This document shows positions 60,165-64,000 of a stretch of DNA of 64,000 bases, piece by piece. The first letter of the stretch is position 1. Each line of letters starts with the position of its first letter. Origin of the DNA: Rutidosis leptorrhynchoides (Eukaryota; Streptophyta; Magnoliopsida; Asterales; Asteraceae); NCBI RefSeq assembly GCF_046630445.1, contig NC_092339.1, positions 60,261,001 through 60,325,000 of the forward strand, given 5' to 3'. The notes below the pieces were generated by a model. The model saw nothing but the letters and a program-made list of their open reading frames with translations. It ran no database searches and was not told the DNA's origin. Both the position numbers and the translations under genes were made by a program.

Positions 60165-60799
60165 AGGTGTCGAACTCCGGTTTATTGGGGTGAAGTGGGA
60201 CAAAAGGAAATCGGGAGTATCGATTTGGTTTTGGAGACGAATAGTAAAATTGAGATGATACGGGCTCGATTAAAGGCGGTGCAAGATAGAAAAAAATCTT
60301 ATGCCGATAAGCGAAGGCGACTGATTGAGTTCCAAGAAGGTGACATGGTGATGCTTAAGGTTTCACCGTGGAAGGGTATTACTCGGTTTAGAAAATGGGG
60401 AAAGTTAGCTCCTCGATTTATTGGCCCTTTAAAAATCTTGGATCGTGTCGGTGAAGTTGCTTATAGACTAGAGTTACTCGAAGAGTTTACGGGAATTCAT
60501 AACACATTCCATGTTTCCCATCTTCCTAAGTGTCTTGCGGATGACTCGACGTGGGTACCGTTGGATCAGATTTCCTTGAACAACAAGTTAGAAATGTCGT
60601 GGAACCAATTGCCATTCTTGATGAAAGGGTTAAAATGTTGTGTAACAAAGAGGTGAGGACTTTTAAAGTCCAATGGCGTCATCGAAAGGGTTCCGAGTTC
60701 ACGTGGGAATCCGAAGAGTTTGTTTTGATGTATCTTCCTGCTTGTCATGCGGCTTGGATTGCGAGAACGCAATCCGAGTCAAGTGGGGGAGAGTTGTAA
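60165..60799 (+). pseudogene. Tek-2 integrase C-terminus and chromodomain
   Basis: Continues in frame after the TGA: RARLKAVQDRKKSYADKRRR, FQEGDMVMLKVSPWKGITRF, LAPRFIGPLKILDRVGEVAY and IHNTFHVSHLPKC. A one-base frameshift near 60592 leads into EPIAILDERVKMLCNKEVRT and FKVQWRHRKGSEFTWESEEF, a chromodomain. The ORF ends at 60799, five bases inside the LTR, overlapping the polypurine tract. This supports a Tekay/Del-type chromovirus. Confidence 0.87.
60781..60794 (+). other. Tek-2 polypurine tract
   Basis: AAGTGGGGGAGAGT lies directly before the LTR start TGTAAGACCC and within the end of the pol frame. Confidence 0.8.
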
Positions 60800-62850
60800 G
60801 ACCCAAGTTCGAAATATACATATTGTATATATATGATGCTGGCGGTTTTCTGTTTCAGTTTTGGACCGCGGTGCGGCCAAATGGCCCGCGGCGCGGCTAG
60901 GGTCTGGCGAAAACTTCCTTTGTTTTATTTAAATTTAAAGGAGGGATAGTTTGGTCTTTTCACTTGAGGCTGGTTTTAAGGCTATCAAAAGGGTGGATGA
61001 GGTTCATTAACCTCCTTCACCAATCTTATCATCTTCCTCATTAAATTAGAGAGAGAGTAGTGAGAGAAAGTGGGGTTGTGAAGCTTTGAAGCGGGTTTTT
61101 GCTAGATCGGGTCTAATTCTTCGTGTTTCTACCTCCTAGCATCTTATTGAGTGTTGTGGTAAGTCTCTAAACCGAATTTTGTAAGTTAATTGAATTAGTG
61201 TTCATATTTGGTTCTTGCTAGTAACCAAACCCTAAATGGTTGTGAAATTGGGGGTTCATTGTTTTAGTGAAAGTGTAAGTAACCTAAAATTGGAAATTTT
61301 GAGTTAGTTGAGGAAATTGATAATAATATGAGTAAATCTTGGTTAAGGTTCACTAATGAATTTGATTTACTAGTGATTTGGGGAGTGAGACTTACAAGTT
61401 TAGGGTTTGACCCATTATTAGGTTAAAATGGGTTTTTGGGTCAAAAAGTGCACTAGCACAAATTTAATGACCTAGTGGTGTGTAGTTGGGTGATTTAATG
61501 TCATGGTCACTAACTTTAGTAATTATTGGTGATTTGGGCATACGATTGGCGTTGTGAGTGCAAGTGGTGAACATTTCCACTAGGTGTCTATTTGGGCGGG
61601 TCGAAAGCTCTTTTGGGATAAGTGTTGATTTTATGTTAATGTAATAGGTGATTTCATTGACGGTTGAAGAGCTTGTTGGCTTACCTTCGTTTTTGGATAC
61701 AAGGTGAGTGGAATAATTATATGCATATGTATATGATTTATTTACTTGTGGGATGTGGGTTTAAAGTTCGATGTGACGATACCATATCCATGTGTGTGTT
61801 ATTGTTTGTTGATGAGGATTTAAAGTTCGGTGTTGACGATATCTCACGTATGGATTTAAAGTTCGATGTTGACGATGCCATACCACTATTGTAGTGATGT
61901 GTGACTAGGGCTTAAAGTTCGATGTTGACGATACCTCATATGTGGGATTTAAGTTCGATGTTGACGATACCACAATAAGTAGGGCGGATGGGATTTAAGT
62001 TCGATGTTGACGATACCATTCGCGGGGCTAGTATTGAATACTAACGGATGTTTGGAACATCAATGTTTCGTGTGTTGCTTATTATTTTAGCATATTATAT
62101 TGTTCGGGTTATATGCTATTGTTGTGCTAGCTTAAGTATTGGAGATTTAGCGTTATACGTTGAGATGGTATGCTAATTAAATTGCTAGTGTGTATACAAT
62201 AATTGTGTAAGTGATTGCAAGTAGGTAAATTATATATGTATGTGTATAATTATTGCATTCACTAAGCGTTATGCTTACCCTCTCGTTGTTTACCTTTTTA
62301 GGCTCCGGCGTGGATAAATGCAAGGGTTCGTTTGGACTAGCGGACTCCATATATGATTATGCTAGTGGATTGTTTTTAAAGTTCGACCTAGGTTTGGGTA
62401 GTTTAACCCCAAACACCATGCTCGGGTTTTTGTTTGGTATTTAAACTTGTCGGTCAAAACTTGTATTTTAATCGTAAATGGGCGTATGAAGCTCGGTGGT
62501 CAAATACTTAATTCGGAGTCTTAAAAACATGTAAACTTTATTTAGCTATGTGGTGAAAATCCTTTTGAATTAATGTTTGTCGATTAACACGAAATTTGGG
62601 ACTTGTGTAATTTATTCAAAGTAAGAATCAGCACGCGAACTAAGCCATGCCGCGGCCCTGAAGGCGCGCCGCGGGTTAAAGGGGATTTCTGATGTCGAGG
62701 GTTTTGATGGTCCAGACCATTTGGGATCTTAAGGAGCCGCGCCGCGGCTGTATTACCCTCGCCGCGGGTTAAGCCTGTCAGGCATGGCCTGACCAATTTT
62801 ATGTAAAAAAAAATGGGGGTTTTGCGTTGTTAACGGGTTGGGTCATTACA
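60795..62850 (+). repeat. Tek-2 3' LTR (2056 bp)
   Basis: Starts TGTAAGACCCAAG and ends GGGTCATTACA. It shares the start and several blocks (GGTCTTTTCACTTGAGG, an AGAGAGAGT stretch) with the NA-1 LTR in opposite orientation. It carries CCGCGG-type pairs at 60866/60886 near the start and 62650/62669 and 62742/62762 near the end, and a hairpin array at 61751-62023. Confidence 0.9.
61751..62023. repeat. hairpin array with co-varying stems (Tek-2 LTR)
   Basis: Units share TTTAAAGTTCGATGTTGACGAT, the complement of the NA-1 core with one extra base. Arms are GGATGTGG/CCATATCC (61751/61782, one G-T pair), GTATGG/CCATAC (61848/61878), TGTGG/CCACA (61941/61970) and GCGGATGG/CCATTCGC (61984/62016, one G-T pair). 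Confidence 0.82.
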
Positions 62851-64000
62851 TGCGAAAATATTCTGGATTGTTCCGTAGACCAAAACGATTTGAGGTTCCA
62901 GCTTGCGTAGAACACGAATTGTATCGTGATGAATCTGGATCTTTTAATCGTGATGAAAGTGATTAAACAAACAATCATCCCATTATACAGGCGTCAATAT
63001 CGTTGAATCAAAAATCCACAAATGCACCCTTTCCTTTTCTTCTCTGGCGAAGGTGGTGCGCTGATGGTGGTGGTCCCAAAAAGTCTTATTCATATGGTAC
63101 CTTGAATTCCCTTCCATGATCCCTCCCTGACTGTTGCTGGAGAAGAGGAACTCAGGTCGAAAAAATTATCGCCGAATATTACTGAGAAGTAGGGTTTTTT
63201 AATGAACATCTCTGTTTATACATATAATAGAATTACTATTACACAATTTTGATGAAATGATTATACATTATGGTAAAGTTATCATTATCTTAGTATCATG
63301 TTACATTTACCCTATTTTAGCTACTCCAATTTTACTATTTTTAAAATTTATAATATATAATTAATCAAGCTTTTACTATATATACATTAAATTTCAAATT
63401 ACAATTTTATAAATATCATTAGCTTAAGTTAAGAATAGAATTGGTGAGATGAAGTTAAATTTGAGGTCTAGTCTCATCATCACAGCTATATATCACTAAA
63501 AAGTTTAGATTTATCATAATATAAGAGATAAGATATTTAGTAGTCCGTATTATTTAATTATATTAAACGTGTTTATATCAGTAATCACAATCAATAAAAT
63601 AAATTAGAAGGAACAAAAAAGAAAAAGAAAACAAAATTGTTTTGACGTTTTATCGTATTATTAGAGATATTTGTTTAATCATCCATCTCAATTAAACTTG
63701 TCAAATCTTCTATCAGTAGTCAATTTGATTAAATTATTATATATATTATTATATAAAAAGTAAACTAGCTTAATGCCCGCGAATTCGCGGAGCTACTTTA
63801 TGGACTAAGCAATCATTAGTTAGAAAATACTTAATGTGAAACATTATTTTATTTGCGTAGTTTTCAGTAACGGACACAATCATAGAATATTGTTATATAG
63901 TTGTTGAGCGAAAGATAACAAATAAACCCATAAATGCAAGTCTAATTCTTAAACTTATGTCTTGTTTTTCATAGATTATTTCACGCTTCCAATCTCTTGA
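62851..64000. other. flanking intergenic sequence
   Basis: The flank has no supported gene. About 62851-63180 is less AT-rich and could be a decayed or upstream part of a host sequence, but no ORF or RNA gene is recognisable. The rest is AT-rich. A 14-bp perfect palindrome, CCGCGAATTCGCGG, stands alone at 63777-63790. Confidence 0.5.

Noticed and set aside
62851-63200. Possible host gene fragment after the Tek-2 LTR
   Set aside because: Composition is less AT-rich, but there is no ORF, splice pattern or recognisable protein.

Overview
This window is repeat DNA from a flowering plant with a large genome. No intact host gene was found. About 63 of the 64 kb is nested Ty3/gypsy LTR retrotransposon sequence. 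The calls rest on tRNA-complementary primer sites, gag-pol domain order, chromodomains, LTR ends and target-site duplications. An asterid such as Asteraceae is my impression only and was not tested.

Layout. Ath-1 (minus strand, Athila-type) runs from beyond the left edge to 14272. It has a 3' untranslated region, a broken spliced env-position gene, a small zinc-finger ORF, broken pol and gag, a leader, a tRNA-Asp-type primer site and a 2.07 kb 5' LTR. Ath-1 sits in Ath-3 (plus strand), of which only the 3' part is visible: 14273-15639, then 36881-39420. Ath-3 is interrupted by Tek-1, a minus-strand Tekay/Del-type chromovirus with target duplication AAGAC at 15635-15639 and 36881-36885. The right Tek-1 LTR is in turn split by Ath-2 (22621-35613, plus), a nearly complete Athila element without an env-position gene. 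From 39421 follow a plus-strand Athila scrap, then Ath-4 (minus, older, broken). Ath-4 is fused near 45600 to Tek-2 (plus, chromovirus). Tek-2 is split by NA-1 (46566-57764, minus), a gag-only non-autonomous element. One NA-1 LTR carries a 3.07 kb solo LTR (48774-51846, duplication CCTTC). The Tek-2 3' LTR ends at 62850, followed by about 1.15 kb of AT-rich flank.

All coding regions are decayed, with in-frame stops, one-base frameshifts and two catalytic-site losses, so nothing here should transpose alone. NA-1 and Tek-2 share an identical 14-base polypurine tract and the same LTR start, so NA-1 was probably mobilised by a Tek-2-like partner.

Two patterns are not explained by ordinary annotation. 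First, pairs of short palindromes recur at a fixed pitch in the non-coding parts of different elements: 32 bp for the 16-bp CCATGCGATCGCATGG type, 23 bp for TGCGCGGCGCGCA, and 19-20 bp for the CCGCGG type. In Ath-3 both members of the LTR pair have been replaced together by a different 16-bp inverted repeat at the same positions. Second, the NA-1 and Tek-2 LTRs carry arrays of small hairpins whose loop sequence is constant while the two stem arms change together.
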